The notes under the pieces: model-generated
What the model was told of the DNA's origin: nothing
What the model saw: only the letters and a program-made list of their open reading frames with translations
The model's database searches: none
Source: Tretioscincus oriximinensis
Lineage: Eukaryota > Chordata > Lepidosauria > Squamata > Gymnophthalmidae
DNA: 64,000 nt
Direction: 5' to 3'
Assembly (NCBI GenBank): GCA_022410635.1
Contig: JAJVDF010000003.1
Coordinates: forward strand, 6,105,903 to 6,169,902
Part shown: positions 13,190 through 25,074 of the stretch, one piece after another
How positions within the stretch are numbered: position 1 is the first letter of the stretch
How the letters are laid out: each line of letters begins with the position of its first letter
Made by a program: the position numbers and the translations under genes

Positions 13190-15416
13190 CCTAAGGATTT
13201 GTATTCAAATGTCAGAAGCCTCAGAACAAAAAATAGGGGAGTTGGAATGCTTAGTGAAGGGCAACAATATTGATATTATTGGCATAACTGAAATCTGGAG
13301 ACTGAAGAAAACCAATGGGTTACAGTTATCCCAGGTTGCAAGCTACACAGAAAAGATAGGAAAGGGCGAACTGGAGGCAATATAGCCTTGTTAAAGAGGA
13401 GACAAATAGACCCATCTACAGAAGCGCTATGGATAACACTATCAGGTCAGAAGACAAGTCTAATATTGGAAGTATGCTACTTGCCCCCAAACCAAACACC
13501 TGAAGGTGATACTCATTTGGAATATGAGCTCATTGAAGCTACCAAAAAGGGAAGGATAGTCATAATGGAGGATTTCAACTATTCCCACATAGACTGGATA
13601 AACTCTTGTTTAACTCAAGAAAAAGAGATAAAAATTCTTAGACATACTGATTGCTTCCTAGAGCAGATGGTTGTAGAATCAATCAGGAGCGAGGAAATCC
13701 TGGATTTAGTCCTACGTAACAAACAGGACCTGATACAAGATGTAACTGTAACTGATTCTATAGGAAACAGTGACCATAACACAATAACCTTCAACTTGAA
13801 TGTGGCTAGAAAGTTGTCAAGCAGTTCTAACACAGAAACTTTAAATTTTCAAAAAAAATAAATCCCAAGATGAGGAAAAAGAAAATCAAAAGGAAAAGCG
13901 AGAACAGTCCAAACCCTTAAAAAAGCATGGAAACTGTTTACAAATACAATATTGGATGCTCAAATCCAATGCATTCCTAAAAGAAGAAATGGTTCTGCCA
14001 AGTCCAAGATGACACCTGTATGACTTACGAGTACATTATAGGAAGTCATTAGAAGTAAGAGAAATTCATTCAAAAAGTGGAAGGCCTAACCTAGTGAAGA
14101 GAACGGAAGAGAGCACAAACTGTGGCATAACAAATGCAAGGTTACAATCAGAAATGCCAAGAGAAACTTTGAGGACCAAATTGCAAAGAATGTAAAATGA
14201 CATAACAAGAACTTCTTTAAATAAATCAGAAATAGGAATTCTACCAGAAAAGCAGTCAGACCACTAGACAGTAGTGAACAGAGGGGGATAATCAAGGAGG
14301 ACACAGAGATTGCAGAGAGGTTAAATGGATGTTTTGTTTCAGTTTTCACTGAAGAGGACAGAGAGTATATACCTGCAACAAATTTAGTCTTAGGAAGAAC
14401 AGCAGAGGAATTAAACTGGACAGAGATAACAAGGGAAGAGGTCCTTGCTAACCTTAATAAACTGAACACCAATAAATCCTCAGGGCCAGGTGACATTCAT
14501 CCCAGAATTCTTAAAGAACAACGATGTGAAATTGCTGAACTTCTAGCCAAAACATTTAATCTTTCCTTAAAATCAGGCACTGTGCCAGTCGATTGGAAGG
14601 TAACAAATGTAATACAAATCTTCAAAAAAGGANTCTAGGGAGATCCCAGAAATTATAGACCAATCAGTTTGACATCAGTTCCAGGTAAAGTGTTGGAAAC
14701 CATAATCATGGATAACATTACCAAACATGTGGAGAAGAATGCATTGCTGAATGAAACTTAGCATGGTTTCTTCAAAGGTAAATCATGCTTTAAAAACTGG
14801 CTAAAAAACAGAAGATAGTAGTGAATGGATCTCTGGATAGAAGGAGGTGAAAAATTGAGTACTCCTGGGTTCAGTACTGGGAGCTCTGCTTTTCAATATA
14901 TTCATGAACAATCTGAATGCAGAGATAGATAGTGAAGTAGCCAAGTTTGCTAATGGCACTAAGCTGTTCAGTGTAGTGAACACTGAAAGTGATTGCAAGG
15001 AGCTCCGAGGTGATCTACGGAAATTGGATGAGCGAGCAACAAAAGTGACAAATACACTTCAACGTAAGCAAATGCAAAGTCATGCACATTGGGCAAAGAA
15101 CCCCAATTACTCCTACTAAATAGTTGGTACCAAGTTTTCTACGACTGAGTAGGAAAAGGATCTTGGGGTGTTGGTGGATAGTTCAATGATGTCAACCCGG
15201 TGTAGAGAAGCAAAAAAAGCAAATTCAGTGTTGAGGAACATAAAGAAAGGAATCCAAAATAAGTCAGTAAGTGTTGTTTTGCCTCTTTATAAATCTGTGG
15301 TGAGGCCACATTTGGAATACTGTGTCCAATTGTGGTCACAACATCACAAAAATATATTGTGGAACTAGAGAAGGTGCAGAAAAGGGCAACAAGAATGATC
15401 AAAGGATTGGAGCACC
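13190..15416 (+). mobile_element. CR1-type LINE, decayed, endonuclease to RT C-terminus
   Basis: Conceptual translation gives the APE-type endonuclease of a CR1 non-LTR retrotransposon: NIDIIGITEIW near 13270, then one open stretch (13388-13861, 157 aa) with MEDFNYSHIDW (catalytic GDFN changed to EDFN), EEILDLVLRN and GNSDHN. Reverse transcriptase follows with stops and frameshifts: NYRPISLTSVPGKVLETII (about 14650), LGPVLFNIFMNNLN with FANGTKL where FADD would be expected (14880-14965), and the thumb/C-terminal part EKDLGVLVD, VRPHLEYC (15150-15340). It ends within the motif GLEHP..., interrupted by another element at 15417. It is dead by stops, frameshifts and loss of the catalytic Asp pair. 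Confidence 0.88.
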
Positions 15417-15540
15417 CAGGGCTTTTTTTGTGCCGGAACGCGCCGGAACACAGTACCGGCACCTTTTATTTAGGCGGGGGGGGGGGGGGCGTTAGCGGCG
15501 GGGGTTAGCTGCCTCCGCTAACACTTGCTTTAAACTCCCT
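15417..15540. mobile_element. Fragment of CAGGGCTTTTTTT-ended, GC-rich transposon in the CR1
   Basis: CAGGGCTTTTTTTGTGCCGG begins directly after GGAGCACC of the CR1 (the uninterrupted CR1 at 53245 reads GGAGCACCTCCC). The terminus and CCGGAAC...GTACCGGCACC foldback core look like a hAT-type MITE common in squamates. A run of 14 G and a CpG-rich tail follow. The other terminus and the rest of the CR1 are missing, so a deletion followed the insertion. Confidence 0.5.
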
Positions 15541-15957
15541 CCAACTGAGCTATGGAGGCATCCCATTGATGCCCCTATCCTCCAGGAATATCTAATCCCA
15601 ACCAGCTAAGTTTTTGCTAGTCCTATAGAAATAAAAGAATTGGGGAAGAGCGGGTTATTATTTCAAGGTGGAAATCTGTTCAGATTGGATGTTAACTAGG
15701 TTGTTATCATTAAAAGCCTTTTGCATTTTGGCAGCTGCTTGGCCAACACAACCAGTGTTAACGACGGATGACATGTGATGTCCTGGACACTCTTCTGAGA
15801 CTAGACACTGCACAACTCTACTTTTAAGTCCTTCAACTGTTTCATGAAAGATTGAGACATTCTGACATAGAGAACTATTTTTTCCATGTCTGAGTTGCTG
15901 TATAAAGTGTTTGTAGGATCAGTCCTTTTCAAGACACATGTCAGATACCAAAGTTTT

Positions 15958-16244
15958 AAAATAGATGAGCCAGCAAAGGGGCTGGCAGCACTTAAGAGAC
16001 CAACAGTAGAAAAGTAGGTGGCATAAGCTTTCGTAGGAACGTCTACTTCAGGCACCTATGTCTACTTCTTCAGGCATCTATGCCTACTTCTTCAGGCATC
16101 TTTCGTAGACATCTGAAGAAGTAGATGTGTCTATGAAAGCTTATGCCACCTACTTTTCTACTGTTGGCTCTTAAGTGCTACTAGCCTCTTTGCTGGATTT
16201 TCTACTAGACTAACACGGCCATTTCTCTAAAATAAAATAGATGA
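15958..16244 (+). mobile_element. Palindromic retroposon-like element, copy 2, with 11-bp target duplication
   Basis: AAAATAGATGA flanks the insert at 15958-15968 and 16234-16244. The insert (15969-16233) starts with GCCAGCAAAGG and ends at the family's fixed end (TAGACTAACACGGCCATTTCTCT). The arms are inverted copies of one unit. The centre has extra short repeats of CTACTTCTTCAGGCATCT, as if the copying enzyme slipped several times. It carries the CTGAAGA...GAAA core at about 16112-16137, with one change in the stem. Confidence 0.7.
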
Positions 16245-16559
16245 AACCATGATGCTGACCACACTTTGCCTCCAGATGGCAAGAGGGAATAAGAATATAA
16301 ACAGTAAATTGTAATTGCCCCTTTCTATCTCCAGATAAATACTGGCTTAATTAAGTATCTTTCTATTAACCAGCCAAGCTATCCTTCATTTCGGGAATGT
16401 GTTTTTTATTTTTTATATAAACTGAGGCACAGGAATGGAATCAGTGTAACCTCAAGGCTTCTTTCAAGTCAGTTTTTATTGTGTAAGGATGGCAACTGTA
16501 GTATCTTGGACTGGTGATTGTCTTCATGTATTGTCATAATCCCCAGACCAGATTTTCAA

Positions 16560-16750
16560 CTAACCGTTGGATGTATTTAGTGTTCCTTGGGGTTTTGTAT
16601 GCAAAATAACACCCCAAAACACAGCTGATGTCTGTCTGGTTATCTGCCAACCTGATTCCCAGACTAACATAAACTATGTTTTAGGGGTTCCTTTGCTTAC
16701 AAAAAGTCAAAAAATCCCAGGTGTTGATCTGGAAACCCTGATACAATAAA
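16560..16750 (+). repeat. Two degenerate units of the 100-bp repeat seen at 61.9 kb
   Basis: Segments such as TTCCTTTGCTTACAAAAAGTC followed by AAAAAATCCCAGGTG and GGAAACCCTGA match the units at 61903-62193. The first unit (about 16575-16650) is more diverged. This shows that the array at 61.9 kb belongs to a dispersed repeat. Confidence 0.55.
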
Positions 16751-16856
16751 AAATAACTATATTCTCTTGTATTTTTCCTGTAGAAGGAACCCTATATTAT
16801 GTTGCCACCTGCAGCCACTATGAAGTGAGTGTCAGTAATGTGAACACTGCTAAGTC

Positions 16857-16930
16857 TTAGGCTGCATCCATATGGCACTTGTTTATTCTGGGATTTATTC
16901 AATAGTTTTAATGCAAAGTTTGCTGTTTTT
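16857..16930. repeat. Single arm of the TTAGGCTGCATCC element
   Basis: TTAGGCTGCATCCATATGGC and the inner TTTATTCTGGGATTTATTC match the left arm of the element at 8000-8136. No right arm is found. Confidence 0.35.
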
Positions 16931-19900
16931 CTGCCCTTAACCCTAACCAGATTTGCTCGTTGTCAAGAGGAAAACCTTCTATCAAATACTTTTGGATAGT
17001 TTGCTATCAGTGTCAGATTTCTTCTCTTCTCACTCTCACAGCTATTTGCCAAAACTATCCACACATCACATTTTCCCGGTAAACCAATGGTTAGGTGAAT
17101 CTGCTCTAAAACCTGAAATATGCTGGTTTACATAAACACAATATAAATTTCACTTGCAAATGGATTATTGATTCTGTCTGGATACAGTGTCAGTGTGCAG
17201 TGAGCAAATAGGATTGCTGTAAAAAACTGGGAGAACTGCAGCTTTAATGGGTTTTTTAAAAAAGGATTTTTTTAGCAGGTACAGCTTATAATGCCTGCAA
17301 CGTCTGCTGAAATTTCCTCTTTTCCACACTCATTAAAGCTTCCCTGTCTTTTTTTATGCAATTCTCTGAACAAGGGATATTTAGCCAACGACTAATGTGT
17401 TATAGCTTATGACTGAATAATTTATATCCAATACTCATAGAAAATTCTTGCCCATACCATGGAGATTGGTTCTCATATAACTGATTATTTAATATACTTT
17501 TCTGCTTCTATGTGTTTTCTTTCAGAGTAGAATTCTCACTATAAAAGGGATATAATGCAGACACATATTTAACACTTAAATTGAAACTAATTTATCTGGG
17601 AAGGCATGGGGGGGGGGGATTGTTAACTATTAACTTTCTATCTAGTCTGACAAAGTACAGCCAAGAAGGAAGCACTTTGGACTATAATTATTAACTATCT
17701 GGGGCCCTAAATAATTATTTGCAATCATGTAATATGTATGTTCAAAAATAAACATGAAACTGTATGTATGTATATGGGGGGGAGCTTGAAAATGGTGTCA
17801 TGGAGATGCCAATTTTCTTATCTTTCCAGACTCTCTCTCCTATCCTGGTATATGCAATCTGTCCCACATTGGCATAGGTTGCCACTAGGACATAGCCATC
17901 AGACAGCCACTCAAAACTGGCATGGAGCTTCGAAGACTGCAGAAATTTATTCCTAGTCTTCCCAATTGCTGGGAAGGCATGATTCTGTGGTACTCCGACT
18001 TCCGGCAGTCCTTCCTGGAGAACTGCTGAAATTGGACCCCAGTGGATCTCTTAGTTTGTAACTAGACCTTGATAGTGAGGTCTACCAGTACATAGTAAAA
18101 GGGTTTCATTCCAGGTGGGATAGGTCCTACACTCTTGTACAATAGTGTGAGAAGACATCCTCCTTGTTAGACCCGTCCTTGAATTGATTCAGGGCCAGTG
18201 TGAAAACAGCCTCAAGTCTATTTTCTGTCCTTAAATGTGCTATTACTTCTAAGGCACTTTCAAGCCACTTTTCTATGTTCAGATACAGCCTGAGTTATAT
18301 GAGGCCAAATCTTACTAAAGCGTTTAGCATACCAGGGATGTAAAAACAGCTAGGTTCAAACATTAACCATGATTTTGTTTAAGTGACTGTTTTAAACAAC
18401 TATCTGTCCATTGCTATAGCTTATATGTATACGTATAAATATAAATCTAATAGCACCTGACATCTGAAGACTAGGGGAGTGGATAAACAGTGATTTGCCA
18501 TTAGCATGTAACTTCTATAACCAGGTTTTCACCTTGAATCAAAGCTCAATCTGCCATCCTTGCAAAAGGCAAAGATTGATGACTGAAGCCACTTAGCATT
18601 ACCCCTTTACCCTGCATGATCAACCACAAATACAGTTCTCAACATGCTTGTAAATAATGGCAAGACAGATGGTACAGTCCTACGACTAGCAGTAACTGAG
18701 GAGGATGGAATTCAGAAGGAAGCTCCTCGGCTTACTGTGCTGGTTTGCAAGCTTTCACGAAGTATCTTTGGTGCTAGTGAATGAGCTTATTCTTGAAATG
18801 TTCACATTATTATGAGAATGTCAAGCCTATTTGATAGCCTTTCAGAAGTTTAATTAGCCCACACAGTAGTGCCAAGGAGGAGAGGCTTCCAGCTGTCCTC
18901 CTCTAGAGGCCCACTACTATCTTGACACATACTTTTAATCCATCTTCAGCCTTGGACAACTGAATTAAATCAAGAAGAAAGCCCTTTATTCCTGATTTCA
19001 TCCAGTTCTTGAGAATTGCAGATGAATTAAAGGTATATGTTGGAACAGCAGATAAGTTCCATAGTATGTAAACACTACATCAAAAGCTTACTGCAGTAGA
19101 CACTACAGGCCCAAAAAATCTCTAAGGAACTTATTCCTGCTTTGTAAGCACAAATTCCCCAGTAGTACCACTAGCTGTTGCCATTTCAAAAGAATTTGGA
19201 AAGGGCACATTTCCAACTTCAGGCAACCTTTCCTACTAGATTGATGTTCCCAGGGATATCACACTTAGCAGTTATCCGCGGCTTGGTACTATCCTAATCC
19301 TGTTAAGCTCAGATCTGGGACTAGGTTTGCACTATGATTCCACAGCAAAGAGCAATATAAACTTTATTCAATTAAGGCTTAAGGAAAAAGGATTAGAAAT
19401 CAGCGACAGTATTTTTTTCAAGTAATGCAAAGGTAAATGAGAATTAAGCACATATTAAATATAATTCTGATTCATATAATAATAGGAGGAAGTCTAGGGT
19501 GTCAAACATCAATTGCATTATTTTTATTAAGTCCCTTCTTTCTTCCAAAAAACTAAAAATAACAAAAATAATTTCTTTTCTTCTATATTGTTCTTGAAAC
19601 AAAATTATAAAATTGATCTGGCTGAAAGACAGTGATTATCCAAGATCAACTAATGAGATTTGATACAGTAAATACAATTCTACAACTGACAAATATTATT
19701 TTTCATTTATACAGTTTACCTGTTAAGAATTTTTGGCAAGTGATGAATTTTGGTAGCCAGGAAATAACATTGTAGAACAATTAAATGATTCATTTAATTT
19801 ATCAGTTAAGAAATTTTGTTCAGAAAGCCTTTTATAGGTTCAATATGCTTTTTTGCTAGGGTTTAAACTTAAGGAAGTTCTCCCTTTTTATTTTGTGCAA

Positions 19901-20160
19901 TTTATTTGGTTGACTTAATTGCGGACAAGTGGAGACTATTTAGATCCATTGTCGAAACATATATTCCCCACAACTGATCTTCTAAAAAAGGAAAATACAT
20001 AGTTTGGAATACATAGATTTTGAGGGACAGATATATGTGGTCATCATTATGTTCTGTCTTGAAATAGTTGCCACTATTAATCAAAATAATTTACCATCCT
20101 TGGAGATATTTGTAACTTTTTTGTGAATGCATTTATAAACTAGAAATCTGTCTATGTTGT
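16931..20160. other. Intergenic sequence, nothing recognised
   Basis: AT-rich. Contains a G run at about 17610. No protein, RNA gene or repeat end is recognised on either strand in these 3.2 kb. Confidence 0.5.
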
Positions 20161-20167
20161 TGTTGCT

Positions 20168-20207
20168 GTTATTATTATTATTTATTATTATTATTATTAT
20201 TATTTAC
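20168..20207. repeat. (TTA)n microsatellite
   Basis: Interrupted TTA/TTTA trinucleotide run. Other TTA/ATT runs in the window are at 21781-21845, 37798-37880 and 47046-47105. Confidence 0.85.
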
Positions 20208-21472
20208 ACACACTTGCACTGTGTACTAAAAAGAGATGTAATCAGTTTAAGATTTTTACCTCGACTTTATTTGGAAAATAAATTATCATTCATCTTTAGG
20301 CTAATTAATTATTACATCTCCTACAGTATTTATTATTTTTACAGTTTGTTCCTCCTTGTCTTTGACAAAGTCTTCGCTGTCATTTGAGCACAACTTAAAA
20401 CTGGCATCCTCATAAGGAGATTACACTTAAATGTATAGTTTACTTTTGTACAATGTAAAAAAAGAGAATTATTTTTAACTAAATTCAACAAAGATAGAAG
20501 TTTTAAGATTTTGCTTTTCCCCGGTACATTTAGTAAACTTTTTTTTCTTTTTTGCAGCACTTTTGTTTTTAAAAATGTAAATAACAGTTTTGAGAAAGAG
20601 AGTATATAGATTCTTTTACATACCTCTCATTTTAACAATCCAATATTATTTGTGAACAAAAAAATGCACTATCAGGGCAACAAACCATTAAAGATGGCAT
20701 GAGCCTATTGATTTGAGTCAAGTGTGTACCTCATTGTCATAATACTGCTGATCTGACTTAAACCGTATCAAAAATAGTTTGATTTATCCGCTTTTAGGAC
20801 AGTGAATGTTATGAATTATAGATAAACCATGAAAGAGCATAGTTTTCATCTATGCAATTTTACCTGCTTCTGTCACTTTTATCATCTGTTCATACTTGGC
20901 ATCTATTAAAGATAATTTTTAAGGATCTTATGCAGGTATATTCTGACTCATTTATTGTCTGAAGTCCATTTTTTTCCCATTGCTTTCTCTGGGAAATTTC
21001 AAAAAGTGCATGCATAGGAAGAAAAGGGTACAGAAAAACAAGAATTAAACTTGTTAAGAATCTGAGCCAAAGAAATCTGGAGATGAAAAGTCCAAATGGT
21101 GGAATCTTGCTTTTTCAAAATTTCCGCACTGTCAGCTATCAGAGTTTGCCATGAATTTATGATGAACAGAGATACGTGCAAGGCAAAATATTCTCTTAAG
21201 ACAAATTCTACTGAGGTCATTGCAACAGTCTCTGTTTGGAGTTAGTTAAGGTTATTATGTATTATTTAATGTTGTGTTCATCCAAATTTAGCTAGTATAT
21301 AGCTCAATATTTAGTGAAACTTCTTGTAAGGCAAATGTGCAGCCTGGAAAAAAACCATGCCAAAATAGTACACAATAAAGTGATTTATTGAACAATTCTC
21401 AACAATGTAGCAACCGAGTTGTTGGATAAAACAGTTTTGATAAGAAGAGCAGGGGCTAGGTAAGCAACCAAA

Positions 21473-21620
21473 GAAATAGCCTTATTAGTCTAGTTCCAGA
21501 AAATCTAGCAATGGGGGCTCGTAGCACTTTAGAGAGTAACAAGAAAATGGTGTCATTAGAGTGCATCTGAAGAAGCAGACTTGTCTATGAAAGTTCATGT
21601 CACCTACCTTTTTCTTGTTA
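21473..21620. mobile_element. Old, diverged copy of the palindromic retroposon
   Basis: AGAAATAGCCTTATTAGTC, GTAGCACTTTAGAGAGTAAC, then CTGAAGAAGCAGACTTGTC, TATGAAAGTTCATGTCACC match the other copies at many positions in the same order: fixed end inverted at left, core at right. No target duplication is evident; the right side runs into the SINE at 21621. Confidence 0.6.
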
Positions 21621-21779
21621 GTTTGGTGTAATTGTTGTAGTGTTTGACTGTTACCTGGCAGTCTCCCAGTCCAATTCTACATTCCTCCATGAAGCCAGCT
21701 GAGTGATCGGGGGCCAGTCATAGTTTTTTAGACCTCTCTCAGTCCTGCCTACTTCACAGGGTGTCTGTTGTGAAAGGGG

Positions 21780-21785
<6 letters not shown>
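21621..21785 (+). mobile_element. tRNA-derived SINE, Sauria-SINE-like
   Basis: It begins GTTTGGTGTAATTGTTGTAG, a decayed tRNA A-box of the form GGTGTAGTGGTTAAG. It continues with the SINE body (CCTCCATGAAGCCAGCTGAG, GGGCCAGTCATAG, CTCTCTCAGTCCTGCCTAC, TTCACAGGGTGTCTGTTGTG), which I recognise from Sauria SINEs. Those are restricted to squamates, so this is the main taxonomic clue in the window. The copy is worn, and its 3' part is replaced by an ATT microsatellite. Confidence 0.65.
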
Positions 21786-21837
<52 letters not shown>

Positions 21838-21845
21838 TTATTATT
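21781..21845. repeat. (ATT)n microsatellite following the SINE
   Basis: About 18 near-perfect ATT units, then interrupted TTA and CATCATCATC. It probably grew from the SINE tail. Confidence 0.9.
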
Positions 21846-21849
21846 ATTT

Positions 21850-22360
21850 ATTTCATCATCATCATCACCAACGATGCTACAAGACCCCATTGCTATTTTT
21901 TGAATCAATAGTGTTGCAGATTTTCCTACCCTGTCAATAATCTTTTCCCAGGGTTTTGCAACTGGGACTTTGCAGTGGACCTTTCTTCCAAATCCCATCG
22001 CAGTCCTGATAGCAAGAATGCCCTTCCTGACATCCTATACCTCAGAGATCAAATTCCCCTTTTCCTGAACATCAAGTTCAAAGGGCTACTTATAGTGGAA
22101 TGCTCTGACTGTTAGTGTACAACAGAATTATACTCAACAGAATTCTGCAGCAAGCAGATGCTTTCAAAGGATGAAGTACTGGAGTTGTCACTGTGCTGTC
22201 TGGGATGTGCTACCTCCTTAACCTCAAAATGTTTAATGTCACCCATCAGGACAGGTGGTGGTAACAGCATCAAGCTGTTCAGTTGATGGATGCTCTGGTT
22301 TCCGCAGAATTACAGGGAAAACAGGCATTCAGTGCAGGCAGAGACTACAATTCTTGGCCA
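21850..22360. other. Intergenic or unclassified repeat
   Basis: The minus strand from 21998 is open for 40 codons (GRKVHCKVPVAKPWEKIIDR) before running into the microsatellite. It may be a piece of a retrotransposon ORF. I do not recognise the family. Confidence 0.25.
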
Positions 22361-22369
22361 TCTTAAAAG

Positions 22370-23640
22370 GTGACATGCATATGCTGATATGACAGTATTC
22401 TTATAAGCACATTCAACATATGACAGAAGTCCAATCCAATTATTTGGTGGGCATACGTTGGTTGTCCATTGTTTGCCAACTGGTCTGCGGGGAATGGATA
22501 GTTGATTTGAAAGGAACCCCTTGGTTCATTAAACTGTTTGGCAAGGGGAGCCCTTTAGGTGGGATTAGTGATCACCCAGAGTACTTGTTGGTTTGGGGCA
22601 GATCAGTAATGAAATCCATGCCAATCACATTCCATGCGTGGGGTGGGGTTGGTAGTGGCTGCAAGAGTTCTTTGCCTTTGCCATCTGCCTGCTTGGTAGT
22701 AGCATAGGTCTGACAGCCTTTAATGAACAATTCGTTGCCTACCCGGCCAACAAAATTGTATTTCAAGAAGGTGCAGTAAACTAAAAATCTGAAATTCCTG
22801 TGGATCTTGAGCCATGGCACCTATGCAGGACTCCTTACTGTAGACTCTACAGAATGTAAACCAATTCAGGAGAGTTAACCCATTGCTCACACTGAGTTTG
22901 TCCTTATTGGACAAATACTATTTATTAGTAGTAGACAAGACGTTAGCAAAGTCATTAGGCAGCGCACCAGGACCAGAAGTCCTAGCTGGATGAATGTGTG
23001 TATGAACATATAATACAACATCTCAGACTTGTGGCTTTTGTGTTGTGGCAGATAAAATGTCTGCCAGGCAGATAAAATTATTTGAAATTGAAATGGTATA
23101 AAAACTGTGCCCACCACGCTTGCTTGCTAGGGGTTTTCAGCAGTTCTAAGTTCTCATGATTGGTATGAATGATGAACCGATAGATGACACAACCCTCCAA
23201 CAGGTTCTCCAAGTCCCAAAACTAAAGTGGATCACTGCAGCTTTTTTCTCCCATATGGGCGAGATGTGCTCTGTTGGGTTGAATCTTTGGGCAGATGGGC
23301 ACATGGACAGAGAAAGCAATTTGTCTCAACCTGCAAGAATGTGGCATCAGTTGTGATGTCACTTGCATCAGCTTGAACCTCAAATGGGTTTTGTGGGTTA
23401 GGATGAACCAGGATTAGTTCTATGGTAAAGAGTATCTAGAGTGAATTAAAAGGATCCTGGCACAATGGCAACTAATTGAGCCTGGATTCAACCCTTTGGA
23501 GTCCCAATGTTGGAGTCTCTGGTGAATAAAACATTGGTCAACAGAAAGACAATAACAGAAAAGTTGGGAATGGACTGCTTGTAGAAATGAAAAAACCCTA
23601 GAAAGCTTTGAAGTTGACACCTTGTCATCCTGGTTTTTGA
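22370..23640 (-). mobile_element. Ty3/Gypsy LTR-retrotransposon pol remnant (RT end, RNase H, integrase)
   Basis: Read on the minus strand across frames, in order: end of RT (LGFF-like loop, about 23600-23480); RNase H start NPQNPFEVQADASDITTDA (about 23400-23340); RNase H centre LLEGC...HTNHENLELLKT (about 23200-23130); KQAWWAQFLYHFNF with YLPG (about 23120-23050); integrase start HAWNVIGMDFITDLP (about 22640-22590) preceded by LLQPLPTPP; and a late integrase HPQTxGQT-like segment (about 22480). Stops and frameshifts are frequent, so it is inactive. No LTRs or gag could be seen. Order and spacing fit chromovirus-like Gypsy elements of reptiles and fish. Confidence 0.8.
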
Positions 23641-25060
23641 ACCTTTTGAACCTGGTTTTTTAGTCCTTTTCTATCCCCTTGTTTGCAATTCAATAGCACA
23701 CAAAAGTCAGGTTTAACAGAAGGAGTCAAAGTCCAAGAAGTACAATAACACAGTACATAGCAAGGTAAACCAACACACTTTTGTACAGAAAGTCTTTTAA
23801 CCCAGTAGACATACCTTATTTTGAAACAGCCTAATTGAAAATCGGATTTCCGCTATCACCCTCCCTTATTCTCACACAGACATATGGATTTCATAAATCA
23901 AATTTGAAAAAAGAGATGCTCCAGGAGAAGAAGAATCTTTTTTTATACCTCACTCTAGGGTTTACAATGCTATTTATTGCCCAAAGGCTTACATCTATTC
24001 TATCTTCCCCACTACATTGTGGTGGTACCTGTTAATCTACTCGCAAATTTCTTTGCTTTTGAACAGCTGGAGATGAGGCCAGTAGAGGGCATTCAGGCCA
24101 ATGCATGGGCCTCAAACTCTGATATCTGTTGAAATACCGAAGTTCTAAACCTCTGCATCATCGTGCCTCAGGAATTCAGACAGCAGGGGCCTGTTGAAGA
24201 CCGAAATGGCATCCCGCCCGCAAAGTCAATGCAAAAGCAGACATTCCTAGTTTTTCCACCTTAAAATAACAGGAGCAGCCAATGGAGATGTGAATATTCC
24301 AATTAACCCACAGCCAAGTTTCTTATCAATAAATTCCCTGGGGGGTAACAGTCTCAGCAAAGATCATGGCATAAGGTATATACTTGAGAAGTTTGACACA
24401 CACACCCGTAGTATCTCAGCAGCATAGGTTCATTGAACTACGCGGTGGCAAATGATCAAATCTATATAGTACACAGCTATCCCTAAACCCAGAGTCACCC
24501 AGAGTCACTGGAGACTGCCCTGATCTCTATCCTATACATGGTGGCCCACAGCAAACTCACAATGCATCCCACAAGTCTTGTAGTCCAGACAATGATAGGG
24601 TTATACAGTTTACTCATTCCAGTCCAACAATTAGGTCCAATATCAGACCCTCAACACTGGAATGTTCCTAGTGGTTCCCTACTCCCCAAACCAGAGGATT
24701 TGTGCAGAACCTAGCAACATCCCAACAATCTACTTGAACCAAGTGCACCAGGTTTTTCAGTGGTTCCATTTAAGCCCCCATCTCAGAATGAAGTTTGGGC
24801 TGATCATGCATTTAGTGCATCCAAGAATCAATCAATTCCCAGACCAACTGTTCACTCCCAGTCCTGAGTAAGACCATGATTCACCTCTTTGCCGAGTCAC
24901 CACATTTCCCAGCTGCTGCAATGGTGTTGAACTCAGTCAACTAGGCCCTACTGCACAGGGAACAACCCACAGCCAGTCAGCCTATCATATGAAGTACTAG
25001 ACAATGACGCTACCCCCAAAGACTGGAGGTACTGAACCCACTAACTTTCTGTAATACCTT
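23641..25060. other. Intergenic sequence, nothing recognised
   Basis: This stretch may include upstream parts of the Gypsy element, but no gag, protease or LTR motif could be identified. Confidence 0.4.
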
Positions 25061-25074
25061 TCTATCCTTGTCTT

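Noticed and set aside
13615..15462. Minus-strand frames of 72-136 codons
   Set aside because: Antisense readings of the plus-strand CR1 element.
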